A stretch of 64,000 nucleotides of DNA from Toxonevra muliebris (lineage: Eukaryota > Arthropoda > Insecta > Diptera > Pallopteridae). Made by a program: the position numbers and the translations under genes. The notes beneath the pieces were generated by a model. The model made no database searches, was not told where the DNA came from, and saw only the letters and a list, made by a program, of their open reading frames with translations. The number at the start of each line of letters is the position of its first letter. Within the stretch, counting starts at the first letter, position 1. Of the stretch, positions 22,541-33,370 are shown in pieces. The stretch covers positions 72,161,235-72,225,234 of the forward strand of contig OY829326.1 in the NCBI GenBank assembly GCA_963691655.1, written 5' to 3'.

Positions 22541-24955
22541 GTTATTGGTTTGATAAATATGCTATAATTTGGCAAAATCAACTCTCTCCACATCCTAGGT
22601 CCATCCATTACTCTCGACGGTGAACTGAATTTCTGTGCCGCTTTGGGAAGAAGGTCATAGATGTCATCTGACTTGACCCTATCATGCATGGAAGCTTGAC
22701 ACTCTTTTAGAAATCCCATCGTATATTTAATTCCTTAATATAAAAATCACTAATCCCTTCTCTTTTCAATTCATGTATGATTTAAGAAACACAAGTTAAT
22801 AATTTTGCATACCACCAATAAAACCAACACCTAATCACTGCATGATCGAAAAACAACATGTAATTTCACTTATCTTGCATAATGTCAACAATTTTTAAAT
22901 TGACTTTACATGATTGTAAAAAATTCAAAATAAAAAAAAGAAGAAATTTGTAAATTTCACATATAAATTACACAAAATTACCCTTTTTCTGGCTTACAAC
23001 CAAACGAGACAGCTTAATCCATGAAAAAGGAAAGTAGCAACCCCTTAACTATCGTTACTAACACCAATACCCGCATCACCAACATCAACCTCAACGCTAC
23101 TGTAACGATATGTTAGGGAGTAACGAAGGAAAAAAACAGTAACATGTTTGAGCAATTTGCGTATGTAAATCAGTGTTGTTCGCGTATGCTAATCACACGA
23201 GACACTAATAGCAAAAATAACAACCAGCAACCTTATTCAGTAGCAAAAACAGCAGCAAGAATATATTTTTTTTTGTACTGCTTTCTTTATTTGAAATGCA
23301 CACTCAAGAAGCTGTAAAAAGAAAGTTACGCCGCCACAGTTGAGTGATTCACTTAAAATCTACTACTAGTTACCACAATCGCAATACATATGCAATACAT
23401 ATGCAAACGACAGTAAAAGCCCAAAAAAAAAAAAAAAAAAATAAGAAAGGATACACATGTGAGTGAGAGTAACCCTTAACAACAGGAACTTCATAGAAGA
23501 AAAAAAATCATCCGTCAGGGCATAATATTTTTTTTTTCTGTTTCAATTTCTTTTTATTTGCATATACATAATTCACAGTCACACTGTTGATTTTTTGTGC
23601 GTTTGTATGCAAACAATTGTCAAAGGATAATAACACGATGCAAATACACAGTCACAGACACACACACACATACATACATATGTAGACGCTTGTTTTACCA
23701 GTTCACGAGTATGTCTGCTATGAATATTCGATTTTTATTATATTGAATTTATCCTTAGAGTCTCACCCATAAATTTAATGATTTTCTGATTTTTTGATTT
23801 CTTTTTTTGATTGTTTGACTACACCAGAAACGCTCTGCCTGTCGCATTTGAAAGGTTTTTAAATCTTTTGATGCGTAAAAAATTGCTAAGCCCGCAATTT
23901 GCATAATTTTATATTATAGAATTTTTTTTTCATATTTTTTTTTTTTTTCTAATATTTTTTGTAAAATTTTCTATGGAATTTTTGTTATGGTTTGATTTCT
24001 TTTATTTTGTTAGGTAGCGCTTCTATTCGTTATCAGAAATTCTGGTTAATTTAAGTATACACCGTGAAAAAAAAATGCGTCAACATTAAAGCAGCGAATA
24101 GAATGAGTGGTGAGAAAGCGAAGATAATCCAAATTGGCATACGTATTCACTTTATAGTAGTTAGGAATTGAATAAATTGAAACGTATATCAGCAATTATG
24201 TTGTATCTACTTCAGTACAGTCTCAATCAATAATTGAATGTAAAAGTGATATTTTTTTAGTACTCATGATATGTTTAATGCCTTAAGTGTTTATTTTCTC
24301 ACCAAAATATACATAAAAAAATTTCGTTTTGATAAAAATTTACTGTTTATTGATTAAATTTTCTTAATTAAAATAGAACGCAGTTCCGAATGTTTTATCA
24401 TTTATTTTTAGTGTTTTTTTTTAATTTTCTAATTTGCATCACATTTGAATTTTAAAATCGATGGGACTTTAATTATCTCCCATTCCTTTTCATTTGGTAA
24501 ATTTTAATTAATTATTTTAATTTTTTTAAGCCATCCCAGAACGAAAATTCCTAATAAAAAAAGTCTTTAACTTCCACTGAACCACAAAAATTTCATAAGC
24601 CATAAAAATTGCGATCATAGCCGATCTAGAAAAACCGTTTATGAGGTTTAATTCAGCTATGGCTATATCGCAATATAGTTAAATTATGCAATTTTTTTGT
24701 TTAATTGTGGAGATTTTTTCGTATGAAAATAATATTCTCATATAGCCCTTCCTCCATCGTTATATTGTCACCGTCACTTTCGCGTTCAAATTAAATTAAA
24801 AGAAAAAGACGGAACCTCTGCGTTGCCAGCTATCTCAGTGGAGAAGTGGTCGCAGGTTCAAAATAAAATGAAAATATCTTTTGAAAAATTCTCGATTTCT
24901 GTAGCTCAATACTGTATTCGCGCACAAGGATCGCGACCCGAAAAATATATAATAC
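22541..24955. other. Non-coding, AT-rich; no gene recognised
   Basis: Only short low-complexity frames. A CA-rich stretch lies at about 23650-23680, and a long A run at 23424-23443. No element ends were identified. Confidence 0.45.
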
Positions 24956-24984
24956 ACTAAGTAACCCAGCTGAATTTACTTCAC

Positions 24985-25215
24985 ACTTGTCGCTACAAAT
25001 TAGCGACACACAAAAAAAAAATAAAAAAAAAATATTGAAATTAAATTTACAATAACCAATACACCACGACTCGGTGCTCCGCGCTCAAAATTTAATACAA
25101 ATCAATAAATTTAACACTATTGGTCCACCACGACTTGGTGGCACCAATCACAAAATTATTAATTTAAAATACTTTGGTTCACCTTGACTTGGTGATTCCA
25201 AAGTACACTAAAATT
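24985..25215 (+). repeat. Three spaced hairpin motifs (CACCACGACTTGGTG)
   Basis: ACACCACGACTCGGTGCTCC (near 25060), CCACCACGACTTGGTGG (near 25122) and TTCACCTTGACTTGGTGA (near 25188) recur at about 63-bp spacing. Each can pair as CCACC/GGTGG around a CGACTT-like loop. A further hairpin, TGTCGCTA then TAGCGACA, lies at 24988-25010. Spacing and pairing suggest an organised, perhaps LTR- or replication-related repeat, but no element boundaries are visible. Confidence 0.6.
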
Positions 25216-25790
25216 ATATCAACGCAAACAAGATTAAAAAAAAAAGAAATATAATTATAAACTAAATCACACTAAATATTTGCACTGAAAAAGAATCGCA
25301 ATGAAAAAAATCGCACAATAAAAAATTCTGGTAGTCGCTCTCGAAAGCTAGCACAGAACTGAATATAAGTACGGTGCACAAATATGTACCACTTATATTC
25401 CGCAGTTTCTCCAAGAAACTGGTCTCTAAATGAGAAATCATCATACCTATTTATGTGTGGGTGTACATAATTACACCTTGGACAAAGTCCCCGACCCAAC
25501 CAATTGTATGAGAATTGGCGGCAATGCACCTGTATTAGTGCATAGCGGAGTCATACCGTTGAATTCTCACCAGAAAATCAACCAAACGAGAGAGCCAAAG
25601 GTTTCTCGTTTTTCCGCAAATTTACAACAAATACATCTCTGCGCTCTCTTACAGAAGTCTCCATATCCCCATCTCCAGTAGTATAATCTAGTACTAAATG
25701 GTACTCTTTTGCTATTGTGAATGTGGATATCGGCCAAAAAGAAGAGGAAGAATGACAGGCAAAAGATAAACAGAGAAAAAGAAAGAAAAT
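25216..25790. other. Unassigned sequence between two hairpin-rich repeats
   Basis: Less AT-rich than the surroundings. Overlapping frames on both strands (25262-25529 minus, 25430-25681 plus) have no recognisable domain. A solo LTR spanning about 24.9-26.0 kb is conceivable, but I could not find TG...CA ends or a target duplication. Confidence 0.3.
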
Positions 25791-25791
25791 G

Positions 25792-25982
25792 TTAGGAAGT
25801 GCAGCACGCGGCTGCGCTTCTTAATAAAATTAAAATTAAATAATTTTAATTTCGCGAGTGACGCGCCGCGGAATTAAATCGCGATAAAATGTTAAGGAGT
25901 GCAGCACGCGGCTGCGCTTCTTAATAGAATTAAATAATTTTAATTTCGCGAGTAACCCGCCGCGGAATTAAATCGCGATAAT
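25792..25982 (+). repeat. GC-palindrome-rich tandem duplication, two units of about 95-100 bp
   Basis: Two head-to-tail copies share TGCAGCACGCGGCTGCGCTT, TTTTAATTTCGCGAGT, CGCCGCGGAATTAAATCG and CGATAA. The first copy has a 9-base insertion (ATTAAA repeat) and reads GACGCGCC where the second reads AACCCGCC. Each unit contains GCAGC...GCTGC and AAATTA/TAATTT palindromes. The CpG-rich motifs contrast strongly with the local AT content. Confidence 0.9.
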
Positions 25983-26345
25983 ATCCCTTTTTACTTCTTT
26001 CGTAAATTACACAGTGTTACAAAATTTAGTGAAGTAGAAATACTTGGGAAGTGATACTATTTTTCTTGTAGGTCTTGTCGAGTAAAACAAGAGTCTGTAT
26101 GTGAAATTTTCCAAACACCCCTAAAATCTTGACTTACCGTTAAAAAAAAAACCGTTTTGCGTACCTTTGCGCACTTATAAGCCAGTAACTTAGTTGATTA
26201 TCAACAGATTTTCAGTTTCTTACTGGTTTTAGAAAAAAGAAACTTAGACTTTTCGAATGATATATATTTTATTTAAGAAAACTTGTTGAATCTGTGTGTA
26301 TTTGTTCAGCAAACACAATTTTTTTTTTCGCTTTTTTGGCCTTTT

Positions 26346-26543
26346 CTAAGTTTCTCGTTGAAGTGACCAAAAATATTCTGAAGTCATTTTTGTTTTATTT
26401 TTTTCTTCGAAAAGCTTTTCAATTGTAGCCATTTCTTGATGTAAATATTCGCATTGTTCATCGTTGAACTCGCCCAGGTTATATGGGAAGAAGTTCAAAT
26501 GCGAATGCAGGAGATGAATTTTTATGGCCATGTTGCAGCCCAT
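26346..26543 (-). pseudogene. Left-arm inverted copy of a transposon-associated ORF C-terminus
   Basis: The frame reads CNMAIKIHLLHSHLNFFPYN, then LGEFNDEQCEYLHQEM and a C-terminal EYFWSLQRET. It aligns residue by residue with the plus-strand copy at 27111-27255 (NMSIKIHFLPSHLDFF, then NLGQFNDEHDEHFHQE). I know this pattern (NMSLK-H-LHSHLDFF, then NLG-SDE-GERFHQDI) from a recurrent uncharacterised protein family in arthropod and cnidarian genomes, probably transposon-encoded. I cannot name the superfamily securely. The frame is cut off upstream where the arm ends. Confidence 0.7.
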
Positions 26544-26699
26544 TTTATCATACCCAATTAAAAATTAATTAACAACCTTGATTACCAAGGAAATAATCGC
26601 ATAGCGCATATTTGTAAATGGGATAGCCATGCACCGAATAGCTATGATCGTAAAGTACGGCCATCTCGTGAGTCTCATCAAATAGGCCGGCAAAACGTT

Positions 26700-27346
26700 T
26701 TAAAGGCCCAATTAATTAAAGCTGAGGATGTTATTCTACGACCACTGCATCTAAAGTTGGGTTACATGAAACAATTTCTAAAAAAAAAATCGGATGTAGA
26801 CGGCGTCGCATTTTGTCATCTTAAAGGTGTGTTCCCAAAGCTAACGGAAGCCAAAATAAAAGGAGGTATTAATTTATTTGTTTCCAAGTCTAGTACTATT
26901 TTCATCGTGTTTATCTCTTTTGATAAATTTTTAGATATTTTCATTGGACCTCGAATTCGTAAAATTATGAGCGATGTAAGCTTTATGAACAAGCTCAGTT
27001 CTGTTGAAAAAAGTGCATAGAAGAGTTTTGTGGTGTTATGCGATAATTTCCTTGGTAATCACAGAAGCGACGACTATGTCACGATTGTTAATAAATTTTT
27101 AAATGCGTATGGCCAGCAACATGTCCATAAAAATCCATTTTCTGCCTTCGCATTTGGACTTCTTCTCAGATAACCTGGGCCAGTTCAACGATGAACATGA
27201 CGAACATTTTCACCAAGAATGGCTACAATTGAAAAGAGCTTTGAAGGAATAAATAAAACAAAAATTATTTGAAAATATTTTTGCTCACTTCAGCGAGAAA
27301 CTGATAATGCTGAAATTAAAAAAATCACGGTTAAGCAAACATTTTT
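26700..27346 (+). pseudogene. Transposon-type ORF fragment with a 69-bp intron
   Basis: A first exon reads VILRPLHLKLGYMKQFLKKK, then GVFPKLTEAKIKG. A GT...AG intron at 26866-26934 would join GGAG to AT, giving KIKGDIFIGPRIRKIM. This restores the family pattern (LPPLHIKLGLMK, then GIFxGPQIR). The frame continues through DVSFMNKLSSVEKSA, is broken by a stop at 27018-27020, then reads SFVVLCDNFLGNHRSDDYV and NMSIKIHFLPSHLDFF. The final block, KITVKQTFLS and a stop (about 27316-27346), lies in the arm segment missing from the left. N-terminal parts of the protein are absent. It is a relic, but splice signals and reading frame are well preserved. Confidence 0.65.
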
Positions 27347-27870
27347 GAGTTGAATGGCCATTCTCCTTCTCCAAATTGTATTTTTGTAAAAATTTTGTTT
27401 TCATAAAAAGTTTAATAACTCAGTCAATTACTTACCGATTTATTAAAAACAACTATGCGTTGTATTCGTTATTAAACATATTTTTTTAACAAATTCACAA
27501 CTACCATGGTTTCTTTATAAAATAGTGTGTGAAAACATCGCCAAAGTTGAGAAAAGGCGAAAAAAGCGAAAAAAAATTGTGTTTTCTGAACAAATCCACG
27601 CAGATCCCCAAATTTTCTTAAATAAAATATATATCAGTCTCGAAAAGTCTAAGTTTCTTTTTTCTAAAACCGGTAAGAAATTGAAAATCTGTTGATAATC
27701 AACTAAGTTACAGGCTTATAAATGCGCAAAGGTACGCAAAACGGGGTTTTTAACGGTAAATCAGGATTTTGGGGTTGTTTGGAAAATCTCACATACAGAC
27801 TCTTGTTTTACTCGACAAGACCTACTAGAAAAATAATATCACTTCCCAGGTATTTTTTACTGTAGCACGG

Positions 27871-29282
27871 TATTATTGGTAATAAAGAATTAACAAAAAT
27901 TCTATAGGCAAAGGTAAAAGTTCAAGTTGTAATGATATAATTGGGTAGCCCTAGATCACAATCTTTTTATAAAGTTGTATTCAAAGGAAAGGAGAAACAT
28001 TCTTTACACCAAGCTGGCATTCAAACTGTGATCTAATCTTAATAAAACGAGCATTCAAGCATTCAGCACGTGCCAGCACCTATACGCTATAAGAGTGGCC
28101 ATTAAAGATATTACTTATATTTACTATAAACTGAAACTTAATATGTTTGACCTAAATTTCAAAGTACAATAATAATAAAAAAAAACTTTCAAGTATTTGC
28201 AACAAGCATTTGCCCACATGAAAATTTTACTAATTGTTCAAATAATTACTAACAATAAAAAGTTTTCTTCAAAAAGAAAAACTACAATACGCCGAGTTTT
28301 TTTTAAGCCTACGCACACACGAATATTTGGCTTATTTTCCAAGAAATGCAAGAAGTTCAACACAGATTTTTAAGATATAATTTAAAAGAACTACTTGTGT
28401 TACTTACATCCATTTATGGACATAAATATGTACGAGTACAAATGCAGGCAATCAGTTTCAAAAGCAAGTCGCATACAAACCTAAAAGAGAAGCAAAGGCC
28501 TATTCAACTGAACTTAACTCAACTCAAGAAGCAGCGCTGGGCAACAAGTGTCAAGTACATCTTTGCTACAATTCATCCATAAGAACAAACCAATGAAAAA
28601 GAAAAAAAAAAAAAGCTTAAATGCAACACGCTTAGAAGATCACTTAAGTGATCGCTAGCAAGTAATTCTTCAAAATAAAAATAATTCTTTGGCCTTATTG
28701 TTTTCTATAAAATCACAGAATGAACAGCAACAGAAAAAAAAAAAAAAAAACTAATAACCACGCTTTAAATAAGCATCGAAGAATACGACGACGATGGCGA
28801 GAAGACCCCATGCCAACTTGTAGTGATCTTTCGGCAATGGCGATCATAATAATTTTTTAATGATTATGTTGAGTGCAACATCAAGCAATAGCAACCGTAA
28901 TATCAAGCTGCAGCACCAGCAGCAGCAACATATGGCAAATGTCTGTCTGTTTCTCGGTCTAATATTGTTAAAAAGCCCCGATGGATGAACACGTGCACTA
29001 AACAAACAAATTGTACTAGAAAACAAAACAACTACAAAATACTAGAAGAATAACATAAATGCTTTGCATGAAGTGCAATGCAATACCAAAATCTATAGTA
29101 AGATCATTTTATGACAAGATATGTACATAGAAATTATGGCGCGCAGGGTGTGAGAGAGGAGCAGAATGCAGCGTATAACATACTAGGAGTAGATTGCCTT
29201 GAAAATGTAATTCCACAGTGGAAAAATGTAAGATTAACTCAAAATGTTGAGATTTTTGCAATTTTTTTCAATTATCAATATT
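27871..29282. other. Non-coding, AT-rich; no gene recognised
   Basis: Contains a CAG/CAC triplet stretch near 28908-28930 and A runs near 28600 and 28733-28750. The frame at 28346-28582 (+) has no recognisable domain. Confidence 0.45.
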
Positions 29283-29293
29283 AGAAAATACCA

Positions 29294-29623
29294 GAGCGAC
29301 CTCGTTAGTCTAGTGGGTAGTTCACCCTGGAGCTTGCGGGATCGATTCCCTTGATCAGGTGGTTAATTCTCATAACCTTCCTTTAATCACAATCGATATG
29401 AAGTGAATTAAATTATAGGTCCAACCACCGCCTCGGTTTTCTAGTGGTAGTGTATTAGATTCTTGTCTCTGGGGTACCGAGTTTTATTACCGGCTAGAGT
29501 ATGGTTTCTTATCTATATTTGGTTCTTTCTTTTTTTCATAATTTGTGTCTTTGGTACAATAGATCTTATAGATCGCAGTGCCTGGCTATAACGTCGTCTC
29601 ATTTTCCGATTTCAATTCAAATC
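29294..29623 (+). mobile_element. Dimeric tRNA-derived SINE (family 2) with 11-bp TSD
   Basis: AGAAAATACCA flanks both sides exactly (29283-29293 and 29624-29634). Module 1 begins GCGACCTCGTTAGTCTAGTG, has a B box (GGATCGATTCCC) and the phrase GGTGGTTAATTCTCATAA. A shortened linker ends in TAGGTCCAACC. Module 2 begins CCGCCTCGGTTTTCTAGTGG, a second tRNA-like A box, with a decayed B box (CCGAGTTTTATTACC). The tail is GGTACAATAGATCTTATAG, then ATCGCAGTGCCTGG, which resembles the 3' end of the LINE at 35033-35717. Compared with the copy at 34395-34820, the central GGCGTTAAACTG domain is deleted. Confidence 0.9.
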
Positions 29624-29829
29624 AGAAAATACCACAAATTTCCTTAATCTCGTCTACTGTACATAGATACTGAGATTATGATCACTGTTTGGCTGGTGTT
29701 TCGTGTACATAATTTTCGCGCGCTATACTTTGACATTTATACAAATGTAGACGTGATTGTATGCATGCACAGTGGCGCTTACAGAGGGCCAAGGCTATAG
29801 GCGCTTCAATCCCTAATAAAAATGCTTAA

Positions 29830-31735
29830 AATCTTGTTTCAGTTCTGGTTGTTGGTCTGAGTTTCAGTTAACTTTTTGTCTGAAAATTTAACTATTTTTG
29901 GTCTGACTTTTAACTTGAATTTGGTCTAAATTTCGGATTGAATTCGGACTATATTTTTTCCTGAGTTTTGGCTCGATTTTAAGTCAAAGTTTTAGCCTGA
30001 ATATTTGATCTGACTTCAAACTGACTTGGTCTAAATTTTTGTCTAAAAATAGGTTTGACTTTTGATCTGAATTCAAGTCTAAATTTTGGTCTGAATTTCG
30101 GTTTGATATTTTTTCTGTATTTGGATTGATTTTTGGCCTGAACTTTTTTCTGAATTTTTGCTTCAGCATTGCTGTACTATTTTGTCTGAATTTTAATCCA
30201 AAATTTTTTATACTTTTGCTCTGAGTTTTCATCGGAATTTCGTTCCGAAATTTTTGTCTGAATTTTTATCTGATTTTTAGTCTAAGTTTGTACCTGAATA
30301 TTTCTTTATTTTCGTTTGAATTAGGACTAAATTTTGGTTTGATTTTGGTCTAAATTTTTGCCTGATTTTTGATCTGAATTCAAGTCTCAATTTTGGTCCG
30401 AAATTCTGTTTATTTTTTTCTGAATTTGGATTGATTTTGGGCCTGAACTTTGACCTGAATTTTGGTCTCAGCAGGGGTCTAATTTTTAATGTGAATTTTG
30501 ATCTGAATTTTTGTACAATTTTTGGTCGTCGATTTTCTCCGAATTTTAGTTCGAAATTTGGTCCACTTTTGTTTTAAATTTTCATCTGAATTTCATATAA
30601 AGTTTTCGTTTGATTTTTAGTCTGAATTTCTATCTGATTTTGGGCTGAATTTTGGTTTGATTTTGCTCTAAAGTTTGTTCTGAATATCGGTCAGAAATTT
30701 GGTTTGAATATTGGTCTGAATCTACTGTGCGAAGTTTACTTTAGTCTGGGTTTTTTCTGAATGCACTAGGCGTTAGGTCACCGTATTGGGCGTAAATGGC
30801 TCAAGTACCAACTAAAAGTAGACATATGCAGAGTTTGGTCTGGTCAAATCTCAATATTTTTTTATGGGCATTTGATGTTTTTGAGATTCTGTCTATTTTA
30901 ACATTTTTTCTTTCAAATTCTATTATTTTTTGCTTTGTTCTAATATTGAATATGGTTTCAAATTTCGTCAAACTCTCTTTAGCATGTAATTCAACCCCAA
31001 ACAATTTGTCGCACAGTTAAATCGATTTTATTTCTTATTTAGATTAATGATTTTAATTCTTATTTGACTTTGGTCTGAGTTTTGATCAAATTTTTGTACT
31101 GCACTGGTCTTTATTTTTCCTGAGAATCGGTCTAAATTTTTGCTTGAATTTTTGTCTTGGTCAAAGACTTGTTCTGCTATTGCTTTGAAATTTGGCTTAC
31201 TTTTAATAAGATTTTTAGTTGAAATTTTGGTCTGTTTTCGACCTAAATTTGGACTAAATGTAAATTGGGTTTTTTATCTGCTTTTGGTTTAAAGGTTTGT
31301 CGTTTTTTTGGGGGTGAGTTTTGTTTGATTTTTTGACTAACTTCTGGTCGTAGTTTGGGAGTAAACTTTCGTTTAGTTCTTTATTTGATTCTCATTTGAT
31401 TTTGTATTGGTTTTAATTTGATTTCATAGCTTCGTTTTTAGACTTATGTATTTTAGGTCTAGTTATTGAATTTCGGTTTGAGGTTCGTCTACTCTTTGAC
31501 TGATTTTTGGTTTGAATTTTGATCTGAATTTCTCCCTAATTTCGGTCTGATTTTTGGGCTGAATTTGGGCCTAAACTTTGGTTTGTTGTTTGATTCGATT
31601 TCTAATATTTAGATTGGTTCTTTTAGAAATTTCATTTTGATTTTTGTTCTGAATTGTGGTCCCAATTTTCATCTGAATTTGGTTTGCTTTAGATTTGATG
31701 TATGGACTGGGGTTTGATCTAAATTCCGCAATCCA
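29830..31735 (+). repeat. Long degenerate array of TTTTGGTCTGAATTT-type units
   Basis: About 1.9 kb of irregular units such as GGTCTGAATTTTGG, TTTGATTTTGGTCTAAA and GGTTTGAATTTTGATCTG, the same variant as 21540-22540. The minus strand gives a spurious open frame (29984-30232) rich in SDQN repeats. An interruption near 30720-31060 has more ordinary sequence. No coding function is supported. Confidence 0.9.
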
Positions 31736-31739
31736 AAGG

Positions 31740-33369
31740 TCACCTCAAATTCTAGATCCGCCACTGTGTATGTGTTTTGTATAAAGTGTGGCATGTGCGA
31801 TGTACAACATACTAATAGCTATCATAACTAATAACAATAATAAAGTAAATGTATTTGATATGATATTTTTAAGTAATATTTTTGTGATACGTTGTTGGCT
31901 ATATGATATTATTATTATTAAAATTATAAGGAGAACGCTAGAGCTGGCGTGAGCTACAATAATGTCCCTTTTTATGTGTAGTGTATGATTGTAGCCTGTT
32001 GCAGCTCATTTAAACTTATGCATGTCATTTGCAGTTGGAGCTAAAGCTGAAACTGGAAAAAGGGGATCATGATCAAGATCACATCAATGTCGCATTTGTT
32101 CGTATGTACATTTGCCTGACTGCCACATACATACATCTGGTGCATCATTTATGTTCTTACATACATATGTAAATATTGCTTGAAGTTGTCTCTGCCGATT
32201 CTCTTTCTAGTCTATCTTTGTCTTGATGTGTTGCAGCAGCAGTCAGCACACGTGCCTTTGGGGAACTTAGAACAACCTACACATTTTGTCTCGTGCCATC
32301 AAGAGCGCGCAATTTAATATGTAAATAACAAAAAAAAAAAAACAAAAAGTCATCAAAGAAGATGAAAAACCGCTCGCGCGCACTCTTATGAACTATTTTG
32401 ATTATTATCTTAATAATTTTTCTCATTTAATTGCATTTTAAGTGAAATTTTTTAATGATTCTTGAAATTAAGAAAAACTTCTCTTTATTGTAAATATTAA
32501 GACTTGTGTGGTTTAGCTAAATTTAGGTCATTATAAGTGTTTAGTCAGATTGTTATTGCAGTTAATGGCTTTCCTTGAGAGTTGAGCAAGTAACTGAGTT
32601 TTGGTTTTGACGGCTCAGGGTTTTCGTTATTACCTGTAATGAAAAAAAAATACTTTTCATTAGGGTAAGTGATCTATTAAAATTCAATGATCAACGTTCT
32701 CTCCTCAACGGAAACTTTAAACTTTTGGGAATAGATAAAGCTGGTTGTAAAGAAGCGCCCACAGAAATTTTTCAAGTTATCCCATAAAATTTTATTCTCA
32801 GTAGTGTTTCTTTGGAGCTTTTCCTATCGTTTATCTGGTTATGAAAAAATCTCTAAAAGGACAAGTGATCTAAGTATACAAATTTTAGGATCGACGACCT
32901 CATCTGAGCAGAAGCATTTAACCTTTAGAAATAGGTGAATCAGTTCTTGTGGTTATGAAAAGACTCTTACAGAAAATTTCACAACAACAGCGATCTTATC
33001 CCAGCATAAATATTTGGTCAAAGCTAAATTAATTCATCTGGGTATATTAAATTTCCTAAAAAGAGATCTTTGAAGCAAATAATCGCAAAAAGTTTTAGTA
33101 GATATAATATTTTTAATCTTGGGCAATAAGCAAATCATATACTATGATTGCTAAAAAATGCTTAAAGGAAATTCCTAAAGAATCAAATAATCCCAAAAAA
33201 TTCAATTCCCAACATAGATTTTTGGAACTGTAACCCCTTTCTTGATCCTAAGAAAACTAGAGACGAAAGAGCAAAATCGTGTCCAGATTAATATCACTAA
33301 TCTACAAATTTACAAAAACTTTCACCACAACGAATGGCGATAACATTTTCTATAGTAAAATTCTCCGGA
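31740..33369. other. Non-coding, AT-rich; no gene recognised
   Basis: Short ATACATACAT-type microsatellites occur near 32126-32165. A hairpin formed by TAATGAAAA and TTTTCATTA lies near 32637-32663. No open frame of interest. Confidence 0.45.
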
Positions 33370-33370
33370 G

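Larger units (their letters stand above)
26012..27870. mobile_element. Large palindromic (foldback) DNA transposon derivative, about 1.86 kb
   Basis: The left arm (26012 to about 26608) is the inverted copy of the right arm (about 27034-27870). Matching blocks include CTTGGGAAGTGATACTATT, AGGTCTTGTCGAGTAAAAC, TTGATTATCAACAGATTTTC and GAAACTTAGACTTTTCG. The right arm keeps about 240 extra bases (about 27300-27530) that the left lacks. Termini are CAGTGTTACAAAA and, reverse complemented, CCGTGCTACAGTAAAA. I see no convincing target duplication. The arms include the 3' coding part of a transposon-type gene in both orientations, and about 425 bases of unique centre continue that gene on the plus strand. 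Confidence 0.85.

Noticed and set aside
24820..24860. tRNA-like phrase CTATCTCAGTGG with GTTCAAA
   Set aside because: The A- and B-box-like parts are only about 13 bases apart, too close for a tRNA or tRNA-derived promoter.
24900..25990. Solo LTR of a BEL or gypsy element
   Set aside because: The TGTTAGGAAGTGC start and hairpin-rich body are suggestive, but no matching CA end, primer site or target duplication was found.
26005..26020. CACAGTG at the left end of the large palindrome as a Transib/RSS-like terminus
   Set aside because: The opposite end reads CCGTGCTAC and does not mirror CACAGTG, and no 5-bp duplication is visible.
29984..30232. 82-codon frame with SDQN repeats
   Set aside because: It is the minus-strand reading of the 15-bp T-rich satellite. 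The periodicity comes from the DNA repeat.
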